Origin: Gemmatimonadota bacterium
Lineage (GTDB): Bacteria > Gemmatimonadota > Gemmatimonadetes > Gemmatimonadales > Gemmatimonadaceae
Length of the DNA: 64,000 nt
Assembly: GCA_026387915.1 (NCBI GenBank)
Contig: JAPLKS010000009.1
Span: 186,001 to 250,000 of the forward strand
Direction of reading: 5' to 3'
This document shows positions 20,830 to 30,800 of the stretch, piece after piece; position 1 is the stretch's first letter; the number at the start of each line of letters is the position of its first letter. The translations under genes and the position numbers were made by a program. The notes below the pieces were generated by a model, which was not told the origin of the DNA, did no database searches, and was given only the letters and a program-made list of their open reading frames with translations.

Positions 20830-23796
20830 TTAGAAACGCGTCTTGATTTGCATACGGAACAAGCGGGGCGAGGGCTGCATGAGGAAGCCGCCCGCGAACC
20901 CGAATGAACTCGCACCCGCCCAGTTCGTATTGGGATCGGTGCAGTTGCAGTGATCCCACCACCAGACGTTCTGACCCGTCAAGGTGATCGTGGACGTGCC
21001 GAGTCCGAGCCGTGTGGAGAAGGCCTCCGGCACCGACCACGCCATGGAGAGCTCGCGCAGGCGCACGCTATTCCGGCTGTCGTAATAGTTCAGAATGCTC
21101 GCCCACTGGGCGATGGAGTCAGCCTTGAGGGTTCTCGTGCCGCCGGCGCCGAGGGCGCCCAAGTATTCGTCGGACCCGCCCTGACGAATACGATAGGCGC
21201 GATCGCCGTTGCTGAAAATCGCCCCGTCTTCAATGGACATCAGCATGGAGAAGGTGAACGCCCCATACCGCACTTGGTTCGACCACGATGCGTTGAACGT
21301 CGGGAGTCCTGGCCCGAGATAGATCGCCGTGTCGCCGCGTGTGGTGGTCGGGCAGCCATAGCTCGGGCACGGCTTACTGTCGAGCGGGCTCGTGCCAGTG
21401 CTTACGACAGAGTATCCGGTCGGGACGCGATCCCAGACGCCGCCAATCGGATAGTTCAGACGGAAGCTATTGTTGCCGAGCTTTACGCCACCGAGGTTCG
21501 TAATCTTGTTCTTGTTTCCGTCGAGCTTGACACCGGTGGTCCATTCGGCCTTGCCGGTGGCGTAGACACGATAGTTAACCGCCGCCTCCCAGCCATGGTT
21601 CTGCACTTCGCCGATGTTGATGCTTCTCGCGGTCGTGAAGCCGGCCGAGGGCGGAAAGGACTTGGGGACGATGGCATCGCTCGTCACCTGTGAGTACACG
21701 GTGGCTTCGAGGCCGATGCGATCCTGCAGGAAGCCCATCTCGAACCCGAACTCCGTCTCGGTGGAACGCTCGGGACGCAGATCCGCGTTGCCCGGGTTCA
21801 GCGGCACAATGCCGATGCCGGAGGTAAAGACCGGCGTTGAGGCATAGCTCGTGAACGAATCGAACGGCCCCGGCATCTTGCCGGCCTGACCGATGGCGCT
21901 ACGAACGCGGGCCGAACTGATCCACGTCGGGAGATAGCCGCCCCTGGTCATGTCGTACGAGACGTCCATCTTGGGATACTTCTTGTAGCCGTAGTTCTTG
22001 CCGAAGGCGCTGTTGCCGTCCATGCGCAGCCCGAGCGTCACGAACAACTGGTCGCGCCACGAAAAACGATCCTGCGCGAGGAAGCCGATGTTCACGGTCT
22101 CCGTGTACGACTCGGACGCCTGGGTCGTCGCCGCAGAGCTGATCGAGTTCACACCGGGACCCGCGAAGGTGTTGCCGACGGAAATCAGCAAGCTTTCGAT
22201 GTCCCAGAAGGCCTGACTGCCCCACGACAGGTTGGACTCGATACCAAAGGGCAGCTTGGACGTGTACTGGCCGAGGTAGTCGACGGTGTACGACTTGTAG
22301 TTACGAATGCCGAGATTCTTCTGGCCGTTCGTGACGCCGGCCGGTCCAAAGGCGCCGACATACGGGAAGAAACGATTCTTGTGATCGTTGGTCGCGTCGA
22401 GGCCGACCGTGACGCGATTGGTCATGCCGACCATCGTCGCGTGGCTGACCGTGAAGCTACCCGACCAGCGATCGACGTCGGACTGCGTGGTCATCGTCTC
22501 AATGTCTTTCACCGGCACCCACGCCTCGCCGTACGGGCGCGATGCAGTGGCCGTTCTCGGGTTGCCATTGATGGCGTTGCCGAGGAGGGCCGTCCAGTTG
22601 TTACCCGCCTGGATCTCATTGATCAGGTTGCGGGTGTAGGCCGACTTGGTTTCGATGGTCCACTTGTCGTTCGGCGTGAACGACAGGTTGAGACGCAGCG
22701 AGGCTTTCGTCTGGTCGTTGGGCTGGATCGAGCCGACTTCTTTGGAAAACTGCAAGGACGAGAAGTAGGTGCTGCGCACCGTGCCGCCCGACGCACTGAG
22801 ATCCAATGCCTCGTACGGGCCCTTCTTGATCAGCGATTGATTCGCATCGAGCGCGCGCGTGCCATCGGTACCGACGAACTGTGGGAAGGTCGTCGTCGGC
22901 ATATTATGCCGCAGTTCGCCGAACCCGGTTCCCAAGCTGAGGTTCCATTCCGTGGGACGTTCGCCCGTGCGGCCGCGCTTCGTGAAAATCTGGATGACGC
23001 CATTGGTCGCCTCAGATCCGTAGAGAGTCGCCGCCGCGGCGCCCTTCAGGATTTCGATGCGATCGATGTCATTGGGGTTGAGATCGCCGAGTCGGTCGGT
23101 GGAAGCGCCGCCGCCGAAGGAGCAGCATGCGCCGCCGCCGAACCATTCTGTTGCGCGCGTGTCCGAGCGCACACCGTCGATATACACCGCCGGACGCTGA
23201 CTCAGCGACAGCGACGCGGTGCCGCGAATGCGGATGTCCTGGCCGGAGCCGACACCGCCGCCAACCGTCGTCGCGCGAAGGCCAGTGACCTTAGCGGAGA
23301 GGAGACGACCGACGTCATTGACTGCCATCTGGTCGGTCATCGCCGCCGCATCGACCGTTCCGATGGAGGCGCCGACTTGCCGTTTTTCGACCGCACCACC
23401 GGTGCCGGTCACCACGACCTGCGACAGTTCAACCGCACTCTCGCTCATTTGGAAATCCACGCGCGTTGTGTCGCCCGCGCGGATCGCCAACGTTTGCGAA
23501 ATCGGATTCATGCCGATTCGGGTCGCGCGCATCACACGCTGCCCCGGCGCAATACCGCGGATCATAAAGCGACCGCGTTCGTCGGTACTCCCGACGCCGT
23601 ACTGTTCTCCGACGATTTGCAGCTTGACCGCGCTGAGCGGTCGCTTGGTCGCTGCATCGAGGATCGTGCCGGCCACGGCGCCGGTCATCGCGCCGGCTTG
23701 CGCCGATGCTGAACCCGCGACGGTGAACAGTGCGAGCAGTGCGAGAGCCGCCCGAGCGAACAAGCGGCTCGCGTAGGGGCGTTTGGGCAGATGCAT
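20830..23796 (-). CDS. SusC/RagA-family TonB-linked outer-membrane transporter
   Basis: The product is 988 residues from ATG 23796, which has GGAGG 6 bases upstream. Domains are: signal peptide (ALALLALFTVAGSASAQ), a carboxypeptidase-regulatory-like domain at about residues 35-115 (GAVAGTILDAATKRPLSAV), a TonB plug (LSQVVVTGTGGAVEKRQ; DIRIRGTASLSLSQRPAVYI; DIDRIEILKGAAAATLYGSE) and a large barrel ending in Phe. It imports oligomers across the outer membrane using TonB energy together with the following SusD. The product has an unusual set of cysteines: vicinal CC in the plug, CPSYGC in a loop, and CNC near the C-terminus. A promoter is visible upstream. Confidence 0.93.
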   Translation of the reverse strand: MHLPKRPYASRLFARAALALLALFTVAGSASAQAGAMTGAVAGTILDAATKRPLSAVKLQIVGEQYGVGSTDERGRFMIRGIAPGQRVMRATRIGMNPISQTLAIRAGDTTRVDFQMSESAVELSQVVVTGTGGAVEKRQVGASIGTVDAAAMTDQMAVNDVGRLLSAKVTGLRATTVGGGVGSGQDIRIRGTASLSLSQRPAVYIDGVRSDTRATEWFGGGACCSFGGGASTDRLGDLNPNDIDRIEILKGAAAATLYGSEATNGVIQIFTKRGRTGERPTEWNLSLGTGFGELRHNMPTTTFPQFVGTDGTRALDANQSLIKKGPYEALDLSASGGTVRSTYFSSLQFSKEVGSIQPNDQTKASLRLNLSFTPNDKWTIETKSAYTRNLINEIQAGNNWTALLGNAINGNPRTATASRPYGEAWVPVKDIETMTTQSDVDRWSGSFTVSHATMVGMTNRVTVGLDATNDHKNRFFPYVGAFGPAGVTNGQKNLGIRNYKSYTVDYLGQYTSKLPFGIESNLSWGSQAFWDIESLLISVGNTFAGPGVNSISSAATTQASESYTETVNIGFLAQDRFSWRDQLFVTLGLRMDGNSAFGKNYGYKKYPKMDVSYDMTRGGYLPTWISSARVRSAIGQAGKMPGPFDSFTSYASTPVFTSGIGIVPLNPGNADLRPERSTETEFGFEMGFLQDRIGLEATVYSQVTSDAIVPKSFPPSAGFTTARSINIGEVQNHGWEAAVNYRVYATGKAEWTTGVKLDGNKNKITNLGGVKLGNNSFRLNYPIGGVWDRVPTGYSVVSTGTSPLDSKPCPSYGCPTTTRGDTAIYLGPGLPTFNASWSNQVRYGAFTFSMLMSIEDGAIFSNGDRAYRIRQGGSDEYLGALGAGGTRTLKADSIAQWASILNYYDSRNSVRLRELSMAWSVPEAFSTRLGLGTSTITLTGQNVWWWDHCNCTDPNTNWAGASSFGFAGGFLMQPSPRLFRMQIKTRF

Positions 23797-23858
23797 CAGG
23801 CCTCCGGTAGTCGGTAGCGTACGAACGGAAATGTTTTTCTCCGTAACATCAGAGCAAC

Positions 23859-23887
23859 ACATTACGAGAACATCACCCTGACGTCAA
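23859..23887 (-). promoter_or_regulatory. Promoter of the susCD operon
   Basis: TTGACG (23887-23882), a 17-base spacer and TAATGT (23864-23859) on the minus strand, leaving a leader of about 55 bases with a GGAGG ribosome binding site. The -10 match is modest. Confidence 0.55.
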
Positions 23888-23928
23888 GAAGGGAGAGAAT
23901 TCCTCCGCAATTCCGCCTTTCCGCAGAG

Positions 23929-25221
23929 TTGCATATTGTGCATACGCGAGCACATTCATCCCATATGGCCCATATGGCGCGCTTGACGTTGCGTAGAGCG
24001 GAAACCGAGCTGTCAGGTCTGACACGGCATCCGCGCACAAGAGTTGACCTGGCCTCACGTGGCTCGCGCATCGGCGCGGCCTCGTGGACGGTGATTCTCA
24101 TGCTCTCATTCACCGCGGTGAGTTGCTCGGACCTCTTCAGCTCGCCCCGGCGATCCACCGGTGGCTCGGGATGGGAGGTACCCACGTCGTTTCCGTCGCC
24201 ACTGATCCCGCCCGACAACCCGATGTCGGAGGCGCGCGTCGCGCTCGGCCGGCGCCTGTTCTACGATACGCGGCTCTCCGGCAATCAGTCGATGGCGTGC
24301 TCGTCGTGCCACCGCCAATCCAAGGCGTTTGCGGATGCGCGCAATCTGCCCTTGGGGTCGACCGGCATCGTGCATCCGCGTAACAGCATGGCGCTCGCCA
24401 ACGTCATGTACCAGGCCGTGCTCGGTTGGTCAGACCTGACGACACGGCGGCTCGAAGCGCAGGCGTTGATTCCGATGTTCGGCGAGTCACCGGTCGAGAT
24501 GGGGCTGCATGGACAAGAAACAGTTCTGATTGAGCGCCTGCGCAGCGTGCCGCTCTACGTGACGCAATTCGCTGCTGCGTTTCCTGCGGAGTCCGATCCA
24601 GTGACCGTGGACAACATCACCCGCGCGATCGCGTCGTTTGAGCGGACGTTCTTCTCGGGTAACTCGCCCTACGACCGGTTCGTGGCGGGAGACGCCAGCG
24701 CGCTGTCGGTGCCGGCACAGCGCGGCTCGACGCTCTTTTTTAGTGCGCGACTGCGCTGCTCAGAATGTCATGCGGGGCCGCTGTTCTCGAACGCCGCTCG
24801 TGGGGTTGGCTCGACGCTGGGCGACCCGTCGTTCTTCAACACGGGGCTCTACAACATTGACGGAGCTGGCACATATCCATCGCCGAACACCGGACTCTTC
24901 GCTACGACCCACCTGCCGTCAGATATGGGACGATTCAAGGTGCCCTCGTTGCGCAATATCGACGTGACGTATCCGTACATGCACGACGGTTCGGTTGCCA
25001 CGCTCGACGATGCGATTACACACTACGCGGCGGGCGGGCGTACGATCACGGTCGGCGCGCACACTGGCGTCGGGAGCACGAATCCATTCAAAAGCCCACT
25101 TGTGGGCGGATTCCCACTGTCCCCAGCGGAGCGCACCGATCTGATTGCGTTCCTGCGGTCACTGACCGATTCCACCTTCCTCACCAATCCGGCGTTCTCG
25201 AATCCGTGGCTCGTGCCCTGA
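23929..25221 (+). CDS. Di-heme cytochrome c peroxidase/MauG-family lipoprotein
   Basis: Up to 430 residues, divergent from susC. An N-terminal hydrophobic stretch ends in a lipobox (LSFTAVSC), so the protein is probably a periplasm-facing lipoprotein. Two heme-binding motifs, CSSCH (near residue 123) and CSECH (near 281), mark the di-heme CcpA/MauG superfamily. SGNQSMACSSCH and the C-terminal VPSLRNIDVTYPYMHDGS are characteristic. Family members reduce peroxide or carry out oxidative modification of proteins or small molecules. MbnH-type relatives modify a partner's Trp, and the nearby cupredoxin makes an electron-transfer link plausible but unproven. The first 40-50 residues are unusually His/Arg-rich for a signal, so the true start may lie downstream. 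Confidence 0.85.
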   Translation: MHIVHTRAHSSHMAHMARLTLRRAETELSGLTRHPRTRVDLASRGSRIGAASWTVILMLSFTAVSCSDLFSSPRRSTGGSGWEVPTSFPSPLIPPDNPMSEARVALGRRLFYDTRLSGNQSMACSSCHRQSKAFADARNLPLGSTGIVHPRNSMALANVMYQAVLGWSDLTTRRLEAQALIPMFGESPVEMGLHGQETVLIERLRSVPLYVTQFAAAFPAESDPVTVDNITRAIASFERTFFSGNSPYDRFVAGDASALSVPAQRGSTLFFSARLRCSECHAGPLFSNAARGVGSTLGDPSFFNTGLYNIDGAGTYPSPNTGLFATTHLPSDMGRFKVPSLRNIDVTYPYMHDGSVATLDDAITHYAAGGRTITVGAHTGVGSTNPFKSPLVGGFPLSPAERTDLIAFLRSLTDSTFLTNPAFSNPWLVP

Positions 25222-25258
25222 TGTCGCCCACGCGGCGTGCGGCCGCACGTTGGGGGAG

Positions 25259-26716
25259 CTACCGAAGCCCCACGAGTCCGCGCGCTGCCGCGCGAAGTTT
25301 TTGGGAGTCGTATCCCACGCCGGCACGGAACACCAACTCCACCTGATAGAGGTCGCGCGCCGAGAGAGCAGGATTCCCGCGCACGAGCACGAGATCGGCC
25401 TGTCGCCCGACCGTCACGGCACCGACCTCACGCTCCATTCCGAGAATGCGGGCGCCGTTGTAGGTCATAATCTGAATGGCCGTCTCTGGGCTGAAGCCGG
25501 CCTCTCGAAACATTTCGAAGTTGCGAACATCGCCAAAGCCCGGGAGGTAGCCTGTGCCCCACGGGTCGCAGCCAGCACCGAGCAAACCTCCCGCCGCCAC
25601 AAAGTCGCGTTCCCAACGCATCATGCGTTGGAGGAGCAGCGATGATACGGTCAAGCCGCCGGCGCTTCCCAACCGCGCATTCGCCTCTTCCACTTCGCGA
25701 CGCGTGTCCGGCGCGAGCATCGCGAGCGCAGCGGTATCCATCACAAATCGTGACGGCGCAAAGGTCTCGTAGACGCCAAGGGTGGACACCACGGGCGTGC
25801 CCCGACGGGCGAGCGCGCGGATCGACGCTTGCACGGGCTCACTTCCCACATCGACATTGCTTTGCACGCGCATATTGTCCGGTGGGCATTCGTCTTCTTT
25901 TTTGCCGGGCACATACTCGCTCGCCGTAATAAACCCGTGCTGGAGCGCATCAATGCCCAGCTCGGCGGCCTCAGCAAACGACACCGAACACAGGTGCCCC
26001 GTGACGCGCACACCGCGCGCGTGCGCGGCGCGGATGACCGCTCCCATGCGGGCGCGCGAAATATTGCCCATCACTTTTACCCACGTGACGCCCTCATCGG
26101 CCCAGTAACCGACCACGCGCTGTGCCTCGAGGTCGGATGTGAGGGCGCGCGTCATGGGATTCCGCGCGTCCGGCCCGTCGAGGTACGGTCCTGCGATGAG
26201 GAGCCGCGGGCCAGGCGTGCGCCCCGCATCTATCGCGCGCTGCATGCTGAGTTCATGATAGGGCAACTGACTTCCCGCCGTCATCGCGGTCGTTACGCCG
26301 AAGGCCAAATAGAGCAGCGGCGCACTCGTGCTCATCTGGGTGAGGCGCTGTACCCCGCCGAAATACGTGTGTTCGTGCAGCCCGACGAAGCCCGGCACTA
26401 CCGTGAAGCCACGGCGATCGAGGATCTGCGCCTGCGCCGGAATCACGGTCGTCGTGCTGGGGCCAACCGCGATGATGCGCGTGCCGTCGATGACGATCGT
26501 TTGGTCGTTGCTCATCGCGGCCCCCGTCCCGTCAATCAGCCGCACATGTGTGAGGGCAACCATCGGCGCGTCCACGGCAATGAATGGCCGTACTTCGTCG
26601 GTGACACGGGGACGCGGTTGGGCATTCGCCTTCGTGCCAGCCGCGACAATAGCCACCAACAGCACGAGTGCTCTCGCAGGGGCGGTCATGGATTTCGGGA
26701 ACGGAAACGAGTGCAT
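25259..26716 (-). CDS. Secreted amidohydrolase-family protein
   Basis: The 485-residue product has a signal peptide (ALVLLVAIVAAGTKANAQ) and a metal-dependent amidohydrolase barrel. HEHTYFGG supplies the HxH pair, VTWVKVMG a candidate carbamylated Lys, VTGHLC and ALQHGF further His, and GAGCDPWG the catalytic Asp. The pattern fits the imidazolonepropionase/prolidase-like group of secreted amidohydrolases common in this kind of genome, some of which hydrolyse dipeptides. It converges with the di-heme peroxidase gene; a 14-bp palindrome (25236-25249) lies in the 37-base gap. An exported peptide- or amide-hydrolysing role fits the surrounding peptidases. Confidence 0.88.
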   Translation of the reverse strand: MHSFPFPKSMTAPARALVLLVAIVAAGTKANAQPRPRVTDEVRPFIAVDAPMVALTHVRLIDGTGAAMSNDQTIVIDGTRIIAVGPSTTTVIPAQAQILDRRGFTVVPGFVGLHEHTYFGGVQRLTQMSTSAPLLYLAFGVTTAMTAGSQLPYHELSMQRAIDAGRTPGPRLLIAGPYLDGPDARNPMTRALTSDLEAQRVVGYWADEGVTWVKVMGNISRARMGAVIRAAHARGVRVTGHLCSVSFAEAAELGIDALQHGFITASEYVPGKKEDECPPDNMRVQSNVDVGSEPVQASIRALARRGTPVVSTLGVYETFAPSRFVMDTAALAMLAPDTRREVEEANARLGSAGGLTVSSLLLQRMMRWERDFVAAGGLLGAGCDPWGTGYLPGFGDVRNFEMFREAGFSPETAIQIMTYNGARILGMEREVGAVTVGRQADLVLVRGNPALSARDLYQVELVFRAGVGYDSQKLRAAARGLVGLR

Positions 26717-26951
26717 CGCGTGCTCCTACTGAGTGGAAATATCCGAGGCGAGTCGCCTGCAGAACCTCGCGCCCCTCGCGTGCCGAGGCAACAGCCGTCG
26801 CTAATCTCGACGACTGGCCGCGCCGCCGAATGCGTCGTACAATAGGCGCATCCGCTTCCCCACCGGCGTCAGCGACGTGCTCCAATGGGGCGGGTGACTC
26901 GCTCATTTCTTCCACGATGGTTTTGCTCTCTTCCTGTGCCGGAGTTCCCGC

Positions 26952-27728
26952 ATGTCGTTCAAATCGCTTCTCGCGATCGCCCTGTTCACCGTTTCCGCTG
27001 GCGCACAGCCCGCGAAACGCGTGGTGTATGCTGACACACTTCCTTGGCCGACCGGAACCTTCTCGATCCTTGCGATGGATCCTGCGACGGGCGAGATCGG
27101 GGGCGCGGTACAATCCCGAGTTTTCTCTGTTGGCAACGGCGTGCTGTGGGCAGAGGCCGGCGTGGGCATTGCGGCCACACAGGCGGTCGTTGATGTGAGC
27201 TACGGCCCGCAGGCCCTCGCCCTATTGCGGCAAGGAGTCAGCGCCGAGCAGGTGGTGCGGCGCGTGTGGGCGGCAGATCCGGATCCGAGACCGGCCGATT
27301 GGAGCAAGGAAGGACGACAGTTCGCGGTGCTCGACGCCAAGGGTACGCTGTTCGCTTACACGGGGCCGAAGGCGACCGATTGGGCTGGGCACAAATCATG
27401 TGCTGCACCGCATACGTGCACCGCACAGGGCAACATCCTCGCTGGCTCGGCGGTAGTGGATTCCATGGTCGCTGCGTTCGAGCGAACCGGCGGACGACTG
27501 GCGGACCGGCTCGTCGCGGCATTGGAAGGCGGTCAGCGCGCTGGTGGAGACAAGCGCGGCATGCAATCCGCCGCGCTGCTCATTGTCCACAAGAAGAAGG
27601 GCTGCGGTGTGTGGGTGAACAATGACGTGATCCTGCGGCTCCAAGTGGACGACAGCCCGGAGCCGATCAAGGAACTCAAGCGGCTGGTGGAGCTCCCCGA
27701 GGCGCGACGGAAGACGCCCGGCTGCTGA
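26952..27728 (+). CDS. Exported DUF1028-family protein (Ntn-hydrolase-like)
   Basis: The 258-residue product has a short signal peptide (SLLAIALFTVSAGAQ) and the DUF1028 pattern: GTFSILAMDPATGEIGGAVQ, SVGNGVLWAEAGVGIAATQ, QGNILAG near residue 158 and a C-terminal RLVELPEAR. DUF1028 proteins have an Ntn-hydrolase-like fold and are often annotated as putative proteases or peptidoglycan-related; the activity is not established. The start ATG is preceded by weak purines only. It is divergent from the amidohydrolase (235-base gap with no other feature seen) and convergent with the propeller gene. Confidence 0.85.
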   Translation: MSFKSLLAIALFTVSAGAQPAKRVVYADTLPWPTGTFSILAMDPATGEIGGAVQSRVFSVGNGVLWAEAGVGIAATQAVVDVSYGPQALALLRQGVSAEQVVRRVWAADPDPRPADWSKEGRQFAVLDAKGTLFAYTGPKATDWAGHKSCAAPHTCTAQGNILAGSAVVDSMVAAFERTGGRLADRLVAALEGGQRAGGDKRGMQSAALLIVHKKKGCGVWVNNDVILRLQVDDSPEPIKELKRLVELPEARRKTPGC

Positions 27729-27741
27729 CATGCAAAACAGG

Positions 27742-27777
27742 AAACGGGAGCGACGCCGCTTGGCGCCGCTCCCGTTT
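27742..27777. terminator. Bidirectional terminator between convergent genes
   Basis: A perfect 11-bp outer stem (27742-27752 with 27767-27777, AAACGGGAGCG and complement) with further inner pairing has T-rich sequence on both exits (CGTTTC on plus, CCTGTTTTG on minus). It serves the DUF1028 gene and the propeller gene. Confidence 0.85.
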
Positions 27778-27808
27778 CGTTTCTGGCTTGGTTGCGTAGC
27801 GCGACGCG

Positions 27809-30800
27809 CTACGGCACGATGCGCGGCGGTTGGGGCGTCAGCACGTGCTGCGACCCCTTGAGCAGTTCATTGATCTTGCCAATGCGTGTGCGGATGAGCG
27901 CGTCGAGCCGTGTTTGCGCCTCGTCCGTTTCCGTCTTGAGTTCACCCGTGCGCAATTTCTCACCCTCGGTGACCGGCCACTGTGGCCGTGCCACCATCCC
28001 GCTGATGGTCTGCGCCTCCTCGCTGAGTCGAGGATACTGCCGGTAACCCAGCCCAGGCAGCGGACGCGCTAGCACGGAATCGCGGAAGTGCCGCAGGTCG
28101 CGCAGGGTACCTTCCGCCTCGAGAAGTACGGCGGCCACGGTGCTATCGCGCGGGGCCGCGCGCATTGTCGCCTGCAGCGCTCCGAGTTGGCGAACAAGAT
28201 CGTCCACCCCACCGATCACGCGGGCGATGCGTTGTTGCGTCGCTTGCGCCTGCAGTGCGACGGTGTGTTGCAGCGCCACCTGCTCTGGCGCCATCTCGAC
28301 GCGCGGATCGTTGCGTACGTCAATCGACTTCGTGAGCCGCTGGCCGCCCACCACCAGTGTCACGGCATATCGACCAGGCAGCACGGCTGTGGTCGAGGGG
28401 CCAAAGAAGTTTTCCTCCTCACCCGCGCCGCCGTCGCGCGCGGCGGCCGCGCGGCGGCGTTCGCGCAGTCCCTGCAACGAGGTGTCGGTCGGCGCCGCGG
28501 CTGTTGCGCCGCGTCCACCGCCACGCCCGCCCGATACTCCGGGGGCGGCGTCATACCGAAGGTCCCAGGTGATTCGGCTTACACCAGCTTCATCAGGGAC
28601 GCGCCGGAACCTGCGTACCACACGTCCGCTTTGGTCAGCGATCTCGACGTTGACCTCAGCGGCCGGCTGCTCATTCAGGTAATAGGAAATAATGGCCCCA
28701 TTCGGCGGGTTGTCGCCGGCCCACCGTCGCTGTCCGAGATTTCCGTCGCGGTTCCACATGTTCCAGCGGATGGCGGGACGAAGGTCAAACAGCACCGAAG
28801 TGCCACGTTGCGCGTCGGTGATTTGTTGCAGCGGCGTGAGGTCGTCCAGGATGTACAGACCACGACCGTGCGTGGCGAGCAGCAGATCATTGTCGCGTGG
28901 ATGAATCTGCATATCGCGCACCGGTACGACGGGAAGGCTCCCGCGCAGCGACTGCCAGTGCAGCCCCCGATCCCACGAGGCCCACACACCAGCCTCCGTT
29001 CCCACATAGAGCAAGTTCCGGTTGCGTGGATCCTCGCGCACCACGTGGGTCCACCACGCACGATCCGGCAGATCGCCGCGGATACTTTTCCACGTCTTGC
29101 CAAAGTCGGACGTGGCGTAGACGTACGGCGCGTAGTCGTCGTCCTGATGGTGATCGGCCGTGACGTATGCCGTGCCAGCATCGAAGTGACTCGCTTCGAC
29201 CGTTGCGATCCAGGCATTGGGCTTGAGGCCTGGCACGTTCACAAACACGTTGCTCCAGGTGCGCCCGCCGTCCCGCGTGACCTGCACATTCCCGTCATCC
29301 GACCCCGTCCAGATCACGTTGCTATCAACCGGACTCGGGGCGATGCTGAGCAGCGTCGAGTGAAACTCCGCGGCGGTGTTGTCCACCACGATCTCACCGC
29401 CGGACGACTGCTGTTTCTTTGGGTCGTTGGTCGTGAGGTCCGGGGAGATCACATCCCAACTCTGCCCGAGATTCCGCGAGCGAAACAGGACATTGCCGCC
29501 GAAATACACGACGTTGGAGTTCTGCGGCGACAGCGCAATCGGCGAGTTCCAGTTGAATCGATATTTATGCCCGATCATTGCGTCGCCCACCGAGCCGACG
29601 CGATTGGGGTACGGGTAGATCGTTTTTTGTACACCACTTCGCGTATCGGTGATATTGAGCATCCCACCCTGCGCGTCGCTGAACACCATCCAGGGTTTGT
29701 CGATCACGGGCACGGTGAAAAACCCGTCACCGCCGCTCACGGTGTGCCAGTCGGCCGGTCGAATGCCCTGCCCGCTCAGTGAGTTGCTGGGGCCACACCA
29801 GTTGCCATTGTCCTGCAATCCTCCGCACACCCGATACGGCACCTGCATGTCGTAGTTGATGTGGTAGAACTGCGTGAAGGCGAACGTATTGACCACGTCC
29901 CAGTTCTTGCCGCCATCTCGACTCACCTGCCACCCGCCGTCGCTGCCGCTCAGGATATAGCGCGGATCCACCGGATCGATCCACATCGCCTGATGGTCCC
30001 CATGCACATCGCGGGCGATGGTGCGAAAGTTCCGGCCGCCGTCCTCAGAGAAATAGAGTCCGCCCGCCAGCGAGAAGATGCGATTCGGGTTGACGGGATC
30101 CACGCGAATATCCGCGTAGTAGAAGGGCCGGAAATTGATGTTCGGATCGCGATTCACGACGCGCCACGACTGCCCCGCGTCATCGGTGCGCCAGAGCTCG
30201 CCCTCGTCCTTTGTTTCGCTGATGACGTAGACGATGTTCGGATCGCTCGGCGCCACCGCCACACCGATTCGGTCCATCGCTGTACGCGGAAGTCCGAGCA
30301 GCTTGTCCGGTCCGGAGAGGCGCTCCCACGTGGCACCGCCATTCACGGATTTATAGACGGCGGTATTTCCGCTTCCCGACTCCAGGTGCCACGCCCAGCG
30401 GCGGTACGTGTACATCCCCGCATACAAGATGTTGCTGTTGTTGGGATCCGCGGAGAGGTCTGAGCAGGACGTCTGCGGATCGACATACAGCACCTTGGTC
30501 CACGTTGCACCGCCGTCCGAGGTGCGGAACACGCCGCGTTCCTCACTCGGCCCCCATTCACGGCCGAGTGCGCATGCGAAGACGATGTTCGGATTGCGGC
30601 CATCGATCACAATGCGTGCGATCTTGTCCGACTTCTCGAGGCCGATATGGGTCCAATGCTCACCGCCGTCGACGGACTTATACATCCCGTCACCCACCGA
30701 GGCATTGTTGCGCGGATTTCCCTCACCGGTCCCCACATACACCACGTTCGGGTCGCTCGGGGCGACGGCAATCGCACCGATGGAGCCCGCGGACTGATCG

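Noticed and set aside
22381-23712. 443-codon plus-strand frame
   Set aside because: Antisense to susC; no recognisable domain and a composition rich in Arg/His typical of shadow frames.
25236-25249. 14-bp palindrome between two convergent genes as a terminator
   Set aside because: It has no T-run and only a 5-bp stem if a loop is allowed.
28088-29782. 564-codon plus-strand frame
   Set aside because: Antisense to the Asp-box propeller gene, which carries clear repeat motifs on the other strand.
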